Shown here: one piece after another, positions 1-9,414 of the stretch
Layout: the number at the start of each line of letters is the position of its first letter
How positions within the stretch are numbered: position 1 is the first letter of the stretch
From: Adhaeribacter aerolatus
Lineage (GTDB): Bacteria; Bacteroidota; Bacteroidia; Cytophagales; Hymenobacteraceae
Assembly: GCF_007991635.1 (NCBI RefSeq)
Contig: NZ_BJYS01000001.1
Span: 124,001-188,000 of the forward strand
Direction: 5' to 3'
DNA length: 64,000 nt
Position numbers and translations under genes: made by a program
The notes under the pieces: model-generated
What the model saw: only the letters and a program-made list of their open reading frames with translations
What the model was told of the DNA's origin: nothing
The model's database searches: none

Positions 1-717
1 GATTAACTGTCCATTGGAAAGCGTGGTATACCGGGTATCGACCGTGATAAAAATTTCCTGGGTCATGCGCTGGTTGGGCTTATCGATGGTGGGCAGCCAG
101 ACAGAGTTGGCCTCGGTTTCGCCCTGGGTCCAGATTTGGCGCGACCGATTGGGGTCGGTGCCCAGCGGGTTAATAAAATATAAGCCTTTATCGGAGGTAA
201 TAGCGGCGCTGCCTTTTGCTTCCAGTTCGTTGGGTTTGGCGGTATATTTAATATAAACCTGGTAGGTATCGGTGCGGGTATACGTTTTATCCAGCGAAAT
301 ATTCAGCCGGGCTTTGTCGTAGGTATATTTCAGATTCTTTTTGCTGCGGCCGGTAACCAGTTGTACCTGGTCAATGTCCATACCCTTGGCATCGAGCACC
401 AAGGTTTGCTGCGGATAAAAATAAGGCTTCAGGGTAAGCGTGGCCTCGCCGTAAGCAAATTGCTTTTGCCAATCGAACCGGATCTCCAGCGAAGTATGAA
501 TTAAATCGTGCAACTGGCGGGCCGATGGATTATAAGCGCCTTTCTTAGTAGCCCAAACCGGCGCTCCATCGGGTATAGTATCGGGCTTTACCATTGTTTC
601 TACGCCTAGTGGTGCAACCGGGGCAAGGCTGGCCGCCGGGGCTTTAGGCGTTTGACAACTGATAAACCACCCGGCCAGACCCAGGTAACCGACTAATCCG
701 AAAAGCTTAAAATTCAT
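1..717 (-). CDS. M1 family metallopeptidase, N-terminal part (3' end outside window)
   Basis: Reading the minus strand from ATG at 717 gives 239 codons open to the window edge. The N-terminus is a lipoprotein-like signal ending in WFISC, which fits a lipobox only loosely, so the protein is probably exported and perhaps lipid-anchored. The visible part is the beta-rich N-terminal domain of M1 aminopeptidases, including SVWLPTIDKPNQRMTQE, the typical W-P-x-x-D-x-P-N signature. The HEXXH zinc site would lie beyond the edge, so catalytic competence cannot be judged. The family trims N-terminal residues from peptides. It is divergent from the biotin carrier gene that starts at 802. The family call is fairly sure, the substrate unknown. 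Confidence 0.75.
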   Translation of the reverse strand, partial: MNFKLFGLVGYLGLAGWFISCQTPKAPAASLAPVAPLGVETMVKPDTIPDGAPVWATKKGAYNPSARQLHDLIHTSLEIRFDWQKQFAYGEATLTLKPYFYPQQTLVLDAKGMDIDQVQLVTGRSKKNLKYTYDKARLNISLDKTYTRTDTYQVYIKYTAKPNELEAKGSAAITSDKGLYFINPLGTDPNRSRQIWTQGETEANSVWLPTIDKPNQRMTQEIFITVDTRYTTLSNGQLI

Positions 718-729
718 AAAGGAAAGTTT

Positions 730-737
730 TATATTTG
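730..737 (+). promoter_or_regulatory. candidate -7 box TATATTTG
   Basis: TATATTTG matches the Bacteroidota -7 consensus TAnnTTTG and lies 65 nt before the biotin carrier start codon. No convincing -33 TTTG is present at the usual spacing, so this is a partial promoter match. Confidence 0.35.
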
Positions 738-801
738 CCGCCAATTTGGAAAATTACTTTTAGATTTAAGCTAACTTTAAACCCGAAAATAATTCCGCGG
801 T

Positions 802-1302
802 ATGCTACAGGTTTTAACTGCTAACGATAAAAAATGGCAGATTGATTTTAATAAATCCGAAATACTTGTAGATAACACTCCTTTTGCGTGGGATATTACA
901 GTAATCCGGCCCGGCATTTTTCATATTATAAAAGATGCGGTTTCTTACAACGCCGAATTAGTGCAGGCCGATTACCAGAATAAAACCTTCGTTATCAGAA
1001 TAAATGGCCATTTACACAGCCTCACGGTAAAAGACCGGTTCGATTTGCTGCTCGATAAAATGGGCATGACGCAGGCCAATGTTCACAAAATAAACGAAAT
1101 AAAAGCTCCCATGCCCGGCCTGATTGTGGCTATTAAAGTAGAAGCAGAACAGGAAGTAAAAAAAGGCGATCCGTTGCTGGTGCTGGAGGCCATGAAAATG
1201 GAGAATATTTTAAAATCGCCGGGCGATGGTGTGGTGAAAGCCATAAAAGTTAACCTGCGCGACAATGTGGAGAAAAACCAGGTGCTAATTCTGTTTAAGT
1301 AA
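802..1302 (+). CDS. biotin carboxyl carrier domain protein (acyl-CoA carboxylase subunit)
   Basis: The 166-residue protein ends in a biotinyl/lipoyl domain (about 96-166) with the biotinylation motif EAMKMEN, Lys132 being the predicted biotin site, preceded by KAPMPGLI. The N-terminal 95 residues resemble the linker and barrel region that precedes the biotin domain in carriers of acetyl/propionyl-CoA or oxaloacetate decarboxylase systems. Biotin on this lysine would shuttle carboxyl groups between carboxylase and transferase subunits, neither of which is next to it here. It is followed, after 131 bp, by pyrH on the same strand. The class of carboxylase served cannot be decided from this protein alone. 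Confidence 0.85.
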   Translation: MLQVLTANDKKWQIDFNKSEILVDNTPFAWDITVIRPGIFHIIKDAVSYNAELVQADYQNKTFVIRINGHLHSLTVKDRFDLLLDKMGMTQANVHKINEIKAPMPGLIVAIKVEAEQEVKKGDPLLVLEAMKMENILKSPGDGVVKAIKVNLRDNVEKNQVLILFK

Positions 1303-1433
1303 AAAAGAGCGGAAAATATTGCTGATTGGCGCTTCCGACGTACCTGCCAATAAGCATTACTAAACCAAATAGAATATTTAAAGTTTAAACAAGTCGGGAT
1401 AAAAAAGAATAAACTAACAACTAATATAACAGC

Positions 1434-2141
1434 GTGAAATACAAACGGATTCTTTTAAAGCTCAGTGGTGAAGCCTTAATGGGCGACCAGCAATACGGCA
1501 TCGACACCAACCGGCTCCTGCAGTACGCCGAAGATATTAAAGGAGTAGTAGAAAGCGGCGTAGAACTAGCCGTGGTTATTGGGGGCGGCAATATTTACCG
1601 GGGCTCGCAGGCCGAACACATGGGTTTAGATCGTGTGCAGGGCGATTACATGGGAATGCTGGCCACCGTTATAAACAGTATGGCGTTGCAAAGCGCTTTG
1701 GAAAAATCTGGCATCCACACCCGTTTGCTCTCAGGTATAAATATTCAGCAGGTGTGCGAACCTTACATCCGCCGGCGGGCCATGCGTCACTTAGAAAAGG
1801 GCCGGGTAGTTATTTTTGGCGCCGGCATTGGCAGTCCTTACTTTACCACCGATTCGGCTGCCAGCTTGCGCGCCATTGAAATTGAAGCCGATGTAGTACT
1901 AAAAGGTACCCGCGTAGATGGTATTTATTCGGCCGATCCGGAAAAAGATCCCACCGCCGTGCGCTACGAAAATATTACTTTCCAGGACGTGTTCGAGAAA
2001 AACCTGAACGTAATGGACATGACGGCCTTTACCTTATGCCGCGAAAACGAATTGCCGATAATTGTTTTTGACATGAACAAACGTGGTAACCTGCGGCGCG
2101 TAACCGACGGCGAAAGTGTAGGTACGCTGGTATCTGTTTAA
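1434..2141 (+). CDS. pyrH: UMP kinase
   Basis: This 235-residue protein has the usual length of bacterial UMP kinase and starts [17 protein letters not shown]. The start codon is GTG at 1434; translation beginning exactly at the conserved MKYKR supports it. Landmarks are SGEALMG (11-17), GGGNIYRG (50-57), the GTP/UMP-contact region around [12 protein letters not shown] (71-82) and DGIYSADP (162-169). It phosphorylates UMP to UDP with ATP in pyrimidine nucleotide synthesis and is normally a hexamer regulated by UTP and GTP. frr follows 186 bp downstream on the same strand, the common pyrH-frr order in bacteria. Confidence 0.97.
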   Translation: MKYKRILLKLSGEALMGDQQYGIDTNRLLQYAEDIKGVVESGVELAVVIGGGNIYRGSQAEHMGLDRVQGDYMGMLATVINSMALQSALEKSGIHTRLLSGINIQQVCEPYIRRRAMRHLEKGRVVIFGAGIGSPYFTTDSAASLRAIEIEADVVLKGTRVDGIYSADPEKDPTAVRYENITFQDVFEKNLNVMDMTAFTLCRENELPIIVFDMNKRGNLRRVTDGESVGTLVSV

Positions 2142-2327
2142 CCAATTCTTCTCAGGGTAATTAAGCTAATAACAATATTGGTTCGCCCTGAATCAGAGGA
2201 TGTAATTTTTAGTCATTTTTCTTTTAGCATAAAATATTGTTTTTTTGAAAACAACTTGGCGCCAGATTAGTAATTAAAGCTATTGCCAACTAGCGCCACA
2301 CTACCAGAAACGGACAACTAAATAAAT

Positions 2328-2891
2328 ATGGAAGAAGAAATTCAGTTTTATCTGAGCGAAGCCGAAGAATCGATGCAGAAAGCTTTGCAGCACACCAGCA
2401 CAGAGCTAAGTAAAATCAGAGCGGGTAAAGCCTCCCCGGCCATGGTCAATGATATTCGGGTAGATTACTACGGTACCCCTACTCCATTATCGCAGGTAGC
2501 TAATGTTAGCACCCCCGACACCCGCACCATCTTTATTAAACCCTGGGAAAAAAATATGGTTGGGGAAATTAACAAAGCTATCAAAAACAGCGATTTAGGC
2601 ATTCAGCCGTTGCAGGAAGCCGATGGCGTGCGCCTGAATATTCCGGCCCTGACCGAGCAACGCCGCCGCGACCTGGTAAAGCAGGCTAAATCGGAAGGTG
2701 AAAGCGGTAAAGTGCGGGTTCGTAATATCCGGAAAGATGTAAACGACTCGCTGCGGAAACTCCTGAAAGAAGGGGCGGCCGAAGACGCCGTGAAAGATGC
2801 CGAAGGGAAAGTTCAGAAACTGACCGACAGCTACATTGTAAAAGTAGATGAATTGCTTAGCAAGAAAGAATCAGAAATAATGACTATCTGA
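2328..2891 (+). CDS. frr: ribosome recycling factor
   Basis: The 187-residue protein matches the normal RRF length and sequence: the ELSKIRAGKASPAMVNDIRVDYYGTPTPLSQVA region (27-59) and the C-terminal helix set with RRDLVKQAKSEGESGKVRVRNIR. With EF-G it splits post-termination ribosomes. The gap to pyrH (2142-2327) contains no gene. The gene ends 19 nt before a strong bidirectional terminator that it shares with the convergent PepSY gene. Confidence 0.97.
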   Translation: MEEEIQFYLSEAEESMQKALQHTSTELSKIRAGKASPAMVNDIRVDYYGTPTPLSQVANVSTPDTRTIFIKPWEKNMVGEINKAIKNSDLGIQPLQEADGVRLNIPALTEQRRRDLVKQAKSEGESGKVRVRNIRKDVNDSLRKLLKEGAAEDAVKDAEGKVQKLTDSYIVKVDELLSKKESEIMTI

Positions 2892-2910
2892 TTTAATATT
2901 CAAGTATAAT

Positions 2911-2947
2911 AAAAAAGCCTCCTGTTAAAGTAACAGGAGGCTTTTTT
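2911..2947. terminator. bidirectional Rho-independent terminator
   Basis: A perfect stem (arms 2911-2927 and 2931-2947, core GCCTCCTGTTA/TAACAGGAGGC, 3-nt loop) carries A-runs on the left and T-runs on the right. It therefore works on both strands, between convergent frr and the PepSY gene. Confidence 0.9.
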
Positions 2948-2948
2948 A

Positions 2949-4205
2949 TTATACCCGAGCTGTGGTAGTACGAATCGGGGCTCTGAATTTTTGTTTCTTC
3001 TTCCGGTTTTTCTTCAATCGGTTCAGCCACAATATTACCCCGGTAACCGGGAAGGTTACGCCTAGCAAGCAAGTAATAAGGGCAACAATTTTAGAAGGCA
3101 GGCCAAAGATAGACCCGGTGTGGACCGGCTTAAACGTAGATCTTACGCGCTGCCCCAGGTTTTTGTCATCAAACTTTAAAGAGCCAATTACCTGTCCGCT
3201 ATACTGGTCGATGTAATAATTATCGGTGGCAGATTCCTGCCGGCCCGGCTGGTGCACGTTAATGGCATAAATGCCCGCCGAATCTTTAGGCGCCGAAATA
3301 TTATAAAAATCGCTGTTCTGAATGTGTTGGGTAGCGGTTTGCAGCACGGCATCTAAAGTTACCGGCGAAGCACCTACTATATATTCTGAAACCGGCGGCT
3401 CGGCTGGTTTCATATCCGAGTTGGTTACCTTGTAAATACCATCGTTAAACCACTTAAAAGACCAGGCTAAACCGGTAAAAGCAAAAATAAACAGGAAAAT
3501 AGCCGAATAGAATCCGAGCACGATATGAAAATCGTGGTTCAGGCGTTTCCAGCCGCCATCTAGCTTAACTTTTAATCGTTGGGCCAATACTTTTTGGGTT
3601 TTAGGCCACCACAAAATAATACCGGTTAGCAAAATAAACAGAAATATAAAAGTAGATACGCCTACAATTAACTTACCAATGCCGTCCTGGCTGCCCAGCA
3701 GCCACCGGTGCAACGCGAACATGGTGTAGAAAAATGTTTCGCGGTAAGTATAGACCTCCTGCACATGCCCGGTATACGGGTTTACGAAAGCAGTATGGCT
3801 GGGCCGGCCACCACCGCTTTTCTTAGCTTCGCCTCCACCCGAACCGCCAGGCCCTTTTTTACCGGCTTCAGCTTTGTCTGCCTGGGCTTTTTCAGGGCCG
3901 TGGCCACCACCACCTTCGCCCTGTTTCTCCGGCATCATCAAACCCACTTCTACGGTACGGGCCGGATTGGTGTAAACTTTAACGGATGCTACTTTACCGG
4001 TCGGCACTTCCTGCTGTACACCTGTTACTAATTGCGCCAGTGGCAAAGGCTTTCCGGAGGGGGTTACATAATACCTATCGGGGTTAAAGGCTTCCTGCAG
4101 TTCTTTTTCGAACACCAGTACCGCCCCCGTAAAACAAACCACTGCTATTACCAGCCCCGCAGCCAGGCTCAGATACAAGTGAATAACCCGGAAAAACTTT
4201 TTCAT
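2949..4205 (-). CDS. PepSY-associated TM helix domain protein, iron-uptake linked
   Basis: The 418-residue inner-membrane protein has an N-terminal TM helix (about 12-33) and further helices near 185-205, 225-250 and 370-395. The central periplasmic part carries PepSY-like segments. It belongs to the PepSY_TM family, which in Bacteroidota commonly accompanies TonB siderophore receptors and includes ferric-siderophore reductase-like proteins. It lies 129 bp downstream of the receptor on the same strand, consistent with one operon. Residues about 93-137 form a Gly/Lys/Glu-rich low-complexity insert with a few His, unlike the rest of the protein. Biochemical activity is not shown by sequence; reduction or release of imported iron is an inference. 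Confidence 0.85.
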   Translation of the reverse strand: MKKFFRVIHLYLSLAAGLVIAVVCFTGAVLVFEKELQEAFNPDRYYVTPSGKPLPLAQLVTGVQQEVPTGKVASVKVYTNPARTVEVGLMMPEKQGEGGGGHGPEKAQADKAEAGKKGPGGSGGGEAKKSGGGRPSHTAFVNPYTGHVQEVYTYRETFFYTMFALHRWLLGSQDGIGKLIVGVSTFIFLFILLTGIILWWPKTQKVLAQRLKVKLDGGWKRLNHDFHIVLGFYSAIFLFIFAFTGLAWSFKWFNDGIYKVTNSDMKPAEPPVSEYIVGASPVTLDAVLQTATQHIQNSDFYNISAPKDSAGIYAINVHQPGRQESATDNYYIDQYSGQVIGSLKFDDKNLGQRVRSTFKPVHTGSIFGLPSKIVALITCLLGVTFPVTGVILWLNRLKKNRKKKQKFRAPIRTTTARV

Positions 4206-4334
4206 GTGTGCCTTATTTATGCGTTATCAGGTTTAGAATTTAATATTTTTTTTGGAAAGTTTTTAAAAATCAATTTCCGGCGCTGCCTGAACATCGCCGG
4301 AAATCAGGTAATTTATTTAGTTATCTATTATAGT

Positions 4335-6803
4335 TTAAAATTTGTAAGAAAGCGTGGTTACCACCTGGCGCGGCGGTATTGGGTTTACACTATAGTTTTC
4401 GTGTACATAATAATTCAGCTCGTTGGTAATATTCGACAGCTTACCGATGAAGGACAGTTGTTTATAAGAATAACCCAAAGATAAATCGAAGGTAGTAAAG
4501 CCAGATACCGGAACCAGACGATAGTTCAGGGTTCTGGAAACTGAACCATCTTTTCCGTATTTTACCACGTGGGCGGTATTCCAGCCGGCATTCCGTTCGC
4601 CGGTATAAAAGCCAGATACACCTACTTTCAATCCTTTTAAAGCGGTATATGGCAGGGTATAAAACAGAGTGGCATTGGTGGTGTGGGCCGGATTACTAAC
4701 CAACCGTTCTCCTTCCAGGTAGCTGCCATTTTCACCGGAAGTTTTGGTATAACGCATAAAGTTATAGCTGTAGCCGGCCAAAAAGTTTAATCCTTCCACA
4801 ATAGAACCATTTACATCTACTTCTATCCCATCGCTGGTAGTTTGGCCGGTTAATTCTTTAATATTGGCATCTGTATTAATAGTTGTCCCATCGGCTAAAA
4901 ATTGTGCCTGCTGGGCCAGGTTGTTGTTGATTACTTTATAAAAAGTCAGGTTTACCGATAATTTATCTTTCAGGAGATCATTTTTCACCCCCACTTCATA
5001 TTGGTCGATAATTGATGCTTCCAGGTTTTGTTCGTACACATCTTTACCGGTGTTGGGCGTAAAATTATTAGAATAACTGGCAAAAAACGAGGTATTGGTG
5101 CGTGGCTGGTAAACTAAACCTACCCGGGGAGAAAAAGCCCGGTCGTAGCGCGTGGTAGCGGTGGTACTCTTGGTTACTTCATTGGAGGTAACATCGTAAA
5201 TTTTAGCCACGGCTAATTTCTGGTACGACCAACGTAAACCGGCCAGTACTTTAAATTTATTCGAAAGGCTGATTAAATCCTGAATATAAGTACCAAAACG
5301 GTAAGTCGGCGTTTCGGTCCGGGACTTTATCGGGCTGACCGGCATATCGGTGCGGGCAATATATTTAGTAGGGTCCAGAATGTTAATGCTATCGTAAGCT
5401 GTTTTTAGGTTAAAGGTGTGGGTGGTGTTTAAATAGCTTTCGGCGTCGGTTCCTACCAAAAGGGTGTGGCTGATACTGCCGGTTTTAACCGTGCCGGTTA
5501 AGTTTACCTGCCCGGTGTAATAATCTTCGGCAATTTTAGAACGGGTTAAGTTCCGGCCCCAGTCTCCTCGTGCATTGGCCTGGATACGTTCCGTAGAAAA
5601 GTAGTCGCGGTTAAACAACTGGCGGGAACCCACAAAATTTAACTTCCAGTTTTGGTTCAGCTGGTGATTTACATTAACCGAAGCTGTGGTCTGCTCTACT
5701 TTATTATAAGCCCATGGCGTGTTAAAATAGGCGGAGCGCGAAATAGAAATGGGTATTTTACTAGCCAAAGTGCCGATACCAAAATCCGGGGTAAGATCAT
5801 TTTTCAGGTAATCGCCTTGTACCAGAATTTCGGTTTTAGATCCTAATTTATACAACAAAGAAGGGTTTACATAAAAACGTTCCGATTCTACGCTGTTGCG
5901 GTAACTCTTGGCGGTTTCATAAGTTCCAATCAGCCGGAAAGCCAGGTTTTGGGTAATCGGGCCGTACACATCGGCAATAGGCTTGTATAAATTAAAGCTG
6001 CCGGCCCGCAGCGCTACCTCGCCTCCGTATTCAAATTTGGGCTGTTTGGTAACCATGTTTATTACCGCACCACCGCTTACGTTACCATAAAGCAAAGCCG
6101 CACTACCTTTTAATACTTCTACTCTTTCTAAAGTACTGGCTTCCGGAATTACGGCCGAGTTAGAACGGGCCCCGTTCTTAAAAATATTATTAGCGCCCAA
6201 ATTATAACCCCGGGCAAAAAAGGTTTCTGATGTTGCACCGCGGGTAGTGCCTAGGGCCACGCCGTTTACGTTTTTAATTACATCACTTAATTTAGAGGCC
6301 TGCTGCTCCGAGATAATTTTATTATCAATCACGGCCATGCTCTGGGGCATATCCAGCGGGTTAATGGCTATTTTACCAATGGCAACCGGCTTTTTATTCA
6401 TGCTTCTGGTTTCGGTTACCACTACTTCGTTCAACTGCTGAGAGCTGTGAGGTAAAACCAGGTCAATCTGGCTGGTTTGGCCCGCCTGTACGGTAACTTC
6501 TTTTTCCTGTGCCTCCAAGCCTACGTAAGTGGCAATTAAGGTATAGGTACCTGCCTTAATATTTCTAATCTGAAATTTACCGTCTTCGGTGGTAATACTT
6601 CCCTTAGTAGTACCTTTTAGCATCACGCTTACAAAACCAACCGGGCTATTATCGTTGGTTTTAACTTCGCCGGTTATGTTGCCGTTTTGGGAGTTCCCCT
6701 CAAGCAGGGCCAGGGTTTGGGATTTGGCAGATAGAATAGTAAAGAAGGAAATTAATATAGCAAAAATGAAGGTTGCACGGGAATTAGTATAGTTTAATCT
6801 CAT
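4335..6803 (-). CDS. TonB-dependent siderophore receptor with CarboxypepD_reg domain
   Basis: The 822-residue outer-membrane receptor has a signal peptide (about 1-29, ending SAKSQ), a carboxypeptidase-regulatory-like domain (about 40-120, with GEVKTNDNSPVGFVSVML), a plug domain (about 145-255, with the typical YGNVSGGAVINMVTKQP stretch) and a 22-strand barrel ending in the terminal aromatic motif VVTTLSYKF. Plug and barrel are of the ferrichrome/FhuA-like TonB-siderophore receptor class. It imports ferric siderophores using TonB-ExbBD energy; the ligand is not predictable. It is the first gene of a probable two-gene unit with the PepSY protein. Possible Fur-type sites lie upstream (6855-6911). 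Confidence 0.93.
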   Translation of the reverse strand: MRLNYTNSRATFIFAILISFFTILSAKSQTLALLEGNSQNGNITGEVKTNDNSPVGFVSVMLKGTTKGSITTEDGKFQIRNIKAGTYTLIATYVGLEAQEKEVTVQAGQTSQIDLVLPHSSQQLNEVVVTETRSMNKKPVAIGKIAINPLDMPQSMAVIDNKIISEQQASKLSDVIKNVNGVALGTTRGATSETFFARGYNLGANNIFKNGARSNSAVIPEASTLERVEVLKGSAALLYGNVSGGAVINMVTKQPKFEYGGEVALRAGSFNLYKPIADVYGPITQNLAFRLIGTYETAKSYRNSVESERFYVNPSLLYKLGSKTEILVQGDYLKNDLTPDFGIGTLASKIPISISRSAYFNTPWAYNKVEQTTASVNVNHQLNQNWKLNFVGSRQLFNRDYFSTERIQANARGDWGRNLTRSKIAEDYYTGQVNLTGTVKTGSISHTLLVGTDAESYLNTTHTFNLKTAYDSINILDPTKYIARTDMPVSPIKSRTETPTYRFGTYIQDLISLSNKFKVLAGLRWSYQKLAVAKIYDVTSNEVTKSTTATTRYDRAFSPRVGLVYQPRTNTSFFASYSNNFTPNTGKDVYEQNLEASIIDQYEVGVKNDLLKDKLSVNLTFYKVINNNLAQQAQFLADGTTINTDANIKELTGQTTSDGIEVDVNGSIVEGLNFLAGYSYNFMRYTKTSGENGSYLEGERLVSNPAHTTNATLFYTLPYTALKGLKVGVSGFYTGERNAGWNTAHVVKYGKDGSVSRTLNYRLVPVSGFTTFDLSLGYSYKQLSFIGKLSNITNELNYYVHENYSVNPIPPRQVVTTLSYKF

Positions 6804-6854
6804 AGTTTAACAGGATTGCGTTGGTTTACTATTTATCTTCTGAGGGCCTTTATT

Positions 6855-6911
6855 ATTTAGAATCATTTTAAACAGCAGCAAAGGAAAACACTATTTAGAA
6901 TTAATCCAAAT
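6855..6911. promoter_or_regulatory. possible Fur-like operator pair upstream of siderophore receptor
   Basis: Two copies of ATTTAGAAT lie 38 bp apart: 6855-6863, continuing CATTTTAAA, and 6893-6901, continuing TAATCCAAAT. Both give weak dyads about 50-110 bp upstream of the receptor start. Position before an iron-uptake gene and the Fur-like 7-1-7 appearance suggest an iron-responsive operator; the match is partial and inferred. Confidence 0.3.
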
Positions 6912-6925
6912 AAAAATTTAATAAA

Positions 6926-6973
6926 AAATGAGGCTATCCAATACTGCTAAAATGAGGCTATCCAATACTGCTA
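6926..6973. repeat. perfect 24-bp tandem duplication
   Basis: The unit containing ATGAGGCTATCCAATACTGC occurs twice head-to-tail with a 24-nt period (6926-6949 and 6950-6973), without a mismatch. Exactness suggests a recent slippage or duplication event. Confidence 0.9.
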
Positions 6974-7373
6974 ATTTTAAGTGACTGAGATAATCACATT
7001 AACACTATTTAATACTTCTGAATAACAAGTATGTATAAAGCCGAAAAAAATTAATACCGCATATAGGCGCTGATGAATATCGCTTTAGGCTATTATGCGG
7101 CTGTTTGGCAGAAGTTTTAGCATTAAACCCGGGTGGCTGCTGGTTAATTTTAATTATGTTAAAGCGGTTAGTGGGGAGTTCCTAAGCTGCCTGTTGGTCT
7201 ATTGGATAGATGTGTCTTGTACCTGATAAAGAATAAAAAGGGGAATTTTCAAATTATTCCGGGCTAACCAACCCTAAATTATATTACCGGCAACAGTCTT
7301 GTCCGGAAAAAAACTATCTTGTTCCGTAAATAATTCGTTTATTCAGGCAAGTTCTGTTACTATAGATTAAACT

Positions 7374-9395
7374 ATGAAAAATATACCACCGGTGCTGCAA
7401 TTGGTTAAGGACGATCCCTGGCTTACACCTTACGAGCCGGACTTGCTCGAACGGCAGCAAACGTACCAGCAGGTTAAAAGAAATATTGAACAGGAATATG
7501 GTTCGCTGGATTATTATGCCCAAGCCCATAAATATTTAGGTATTAATTACGACCCGGAGCAAAAAGGCTGGTGGTACCGCGAATGGGCTCCGGCCGCATA
7601 TGCCTTATTCTTAATCGGCGATTTTAATAACTGGAACCGCGAATCGCATCCACTTTCGGTTAATGAACGGGGCATCTGGGAAATATTTTTGCCCGATGCC
7701 GAATACCAGGATACTTTTACGTCCGGTTCTTTGGTGAAAGTACATATAAAAGCGGCTAACGGCAATTTAGATCGTATTCCACCTTATATCCGGCGGACGG
7801 TACAAAACCCCGAAACATACGATTTTGCCGGACAAGTCTGGCAAATGGCCCCGTTTACCTGGCAGGACGAAAACTTTAACCCCGCTACTATAACTGAACC
7901 AATCATATACGAAGCCCATGTGGGCATGGCGCAGGAAAAAGAAGGTATTGGTACGTTCCTGGAATTTACCCAGAATGTGTTGCCCCGTATTCACGCCGTC
8001 GGTTACAACTGCATTCAGCTAATGGCCGTGATGGAGCACCCGTATTATGGTTCTTTTGGCTACCACGTTTCAAACTTCTTTGCCGTTTCGTCGCGGTTTG
8101 GTACGCCCGAAGAGTTAAAGCAACTGGTAAACGAAGCGCACAAGCTGGGCATTGCGGTTATTATGGATGTAGTGCACTCGCACGCCGTTAAAAACGTAGC
8201 CGAAGGTCTGGTAAATTTCGATGGTTCCGGCCACCAGTATTTTCACCCCGGCCCGCAGGGCTATCACCCGGCCTGGGATTCGCGCGTGTTCGACTACGGT
8301 AAAAAAGAAGTGCGGCAGTTTTTGCTTTCCAATATCCGCTACTGGCTGGAGGAGTTTCATTTCGACGGTTTCCGGTTCGATGGCGTCACTTCTATGCTGT
8401 ACCAGCACCACGGCGAAGGCGTTTCTTTCGACCATTACGACCGTTATTTCCGGGCGGGGGTAGATAAACACGCTATAACCTATTTACAACTGGCCACCAC
8501 CATGGTGCAGCAGATAAAACCAGGCGCACTCTGCATTGCCGAAGATATGAGCGGGATGCCCGGCTTGTGCCGTACCATTGCCGATGGCGGCATTGGTTTT
8601 GACTACCGCCTGGGCATGGGTATTCCGGATTACTGGATAAAACTGCTGAAACACCAGCGCGACGAAGACTGGAATATTTACGAAATGTGGGGGGTACTTA
8701 CCAATCGGCGCTACAAAGAAAAAACGGTTGCCTACGCCGAATCGCACGACCAGGCCATGGTGGGCGATAAAACCTTAGCCTTCTGGCTGATGGATAAGGA
8801 GATGTACTTCCACATGAGCGTAGACGATCCGAACCTGGTGATTGACCGCGGACTGGCTATACACAAACTAATCCGGTTGTTTACTATTTCGCTCGGCGGC
8901 GAGGCTTACCTCAATTTTATGGGCAACGAGTTCGGTCACCCCGAGTGGATTGATTTTCCAAGGCAGGGCAATAACTGGAGCTACAAGTACGCCCGTCGGC
9001 AATGGAGTTTGGTTGATAACCCAAATTTGAAGTATAAATATTTCGCTGCTTTCGATCAGGCCATGACCCACGTTATCCGGAAATACAAAGTAGTTTCGGC
9101 GCCGGCTGCCTGGCAGCTAAACATGGACACCAGTAATAAAGTAGTAATATTTGAGCGCGGCGGCCTGATATTTATTTTTAATTTCAGCCCAACTAACTCT
9201 ATTCCGGATTACAAACTCTGGGTGCCGGCCGCCGGTTCTTATCAGATAATTTTAAATTCGGATCGTCCGGAGTTTGGCGGCTTTAACCGCATTGCCGACG
9301 ATATTTTATATCCTTCTTTCAGCGAAGACAAATCGAACAAACTCCGGTTATACATTACAAATCGCACCGCTTTGGTATTGAAGCGGCAGGAATAA
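7374..9395 (+). CDS. glgB: 1,4-alpha-glucan branching enzyme, eukaryote-like GH13_8 type
   Basis: The 673-residue protein has an N-terminal CBM48-like domain (about 75-145), a GH13 barrel and a C-terminal all-beta domain. GH13 regions are visible: DVVHSH (about 262-267), FRFDG (about 332, nucleophile Asp), AEDMSG (about 387, acid/base Glu) and ESHDQA (about 455, transition-state His-Asp). Length and the YGSFGYHVSNFFAVSSRFG segment match the eukaryotic/Bacteroidota branching-enzyme subfamily rather than the longer enterobacterial GlgB. It forms alpha-1,6 branches in glycogen. The GT3-type glycogen synthase at 60094-61935 is the natural partner, though it is not adjacent. A terminator follows. 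Confidence 0.92.
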   Translation: MKNIPPVLQLVKDDPWLTPYEPDLLERQQTYQQVKRNIEQEYGSLDYYAQAHKYLGINYDPEQKGWWYREWAPAAYALFLIGDFNNWNRESHPLSVNERGIWEIFLPDAEYQDTFTSGSLVKVHIKAANGNLDRIPPYIRRTVQNPETYDFAGQVWQMAPFTWQDENFNPATITEPIIYEAHVGMAQEKEGIGTFLEFTQNVLPRIHAVGYNCIQLMAVMEHPYYGSFGYHVSNFFAVSSRFGTPEELKQLVNEAHKLGIAVIMDVVHSHAVKNVAEGLVNFDGSGHQYFHPGPQGYHPAWDSRVFDYGKKEVRQFLLSNIRYWLEEFHFDGFRFDGVTSMLYQHHGEGVSFDHYDRYFRAGVDKHAITYLQLATTMVQQIKPGALCIAEDMSGMPGLCRTIADGGIGFDYRLGMGIPDYWIKLLKHQRDEDWNIYEMWGVLTNRRYKEKTVAYAESHDQAMVGDKTLAFWLMDKEMYFHMSVDDPNLVIDRGLAIHKLIRLFTISLGGEAYLNFMGNEFGHPEWIDFPRQGNNWSYKYARRQWSLVDNPNLKYKYFAAFDQAMTHVIRKYKVVSAPAAWQLNMDTSNKVVIFERGGLIFIFNFSPTNSIPDYKLWVPAAGSYQIILNSDRPEFGGFNRIADDILYPSFSEDKSNKLRLYITNRTALVLKRQE

Positions 9396-9414
9396 CCCGG
9401 AATAAATATTAAAT

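Larger units (their letters stand above)
6804..7373. other. 570-bp divergent intergenic region (siderophore receptor / branching enzyme)
   Basis: No supported gene. It is AT-rich and holds two ATTTAGAAT sites near the receptor start and a perfect 24-bp tandem duplication (6926-6973). The rest, up to the branching-enzyme ATG at 7374, shows no clear hairpin or promoter that I can support. Confidence 0.6.

Noticed and set aside
4032-4484. 150-codon open frame on the plus strand across the PepSY/TonB receptor junction
   Set aside because: It is antisense to two well-supported genes, has no family resemblance and reflects their codon structure.
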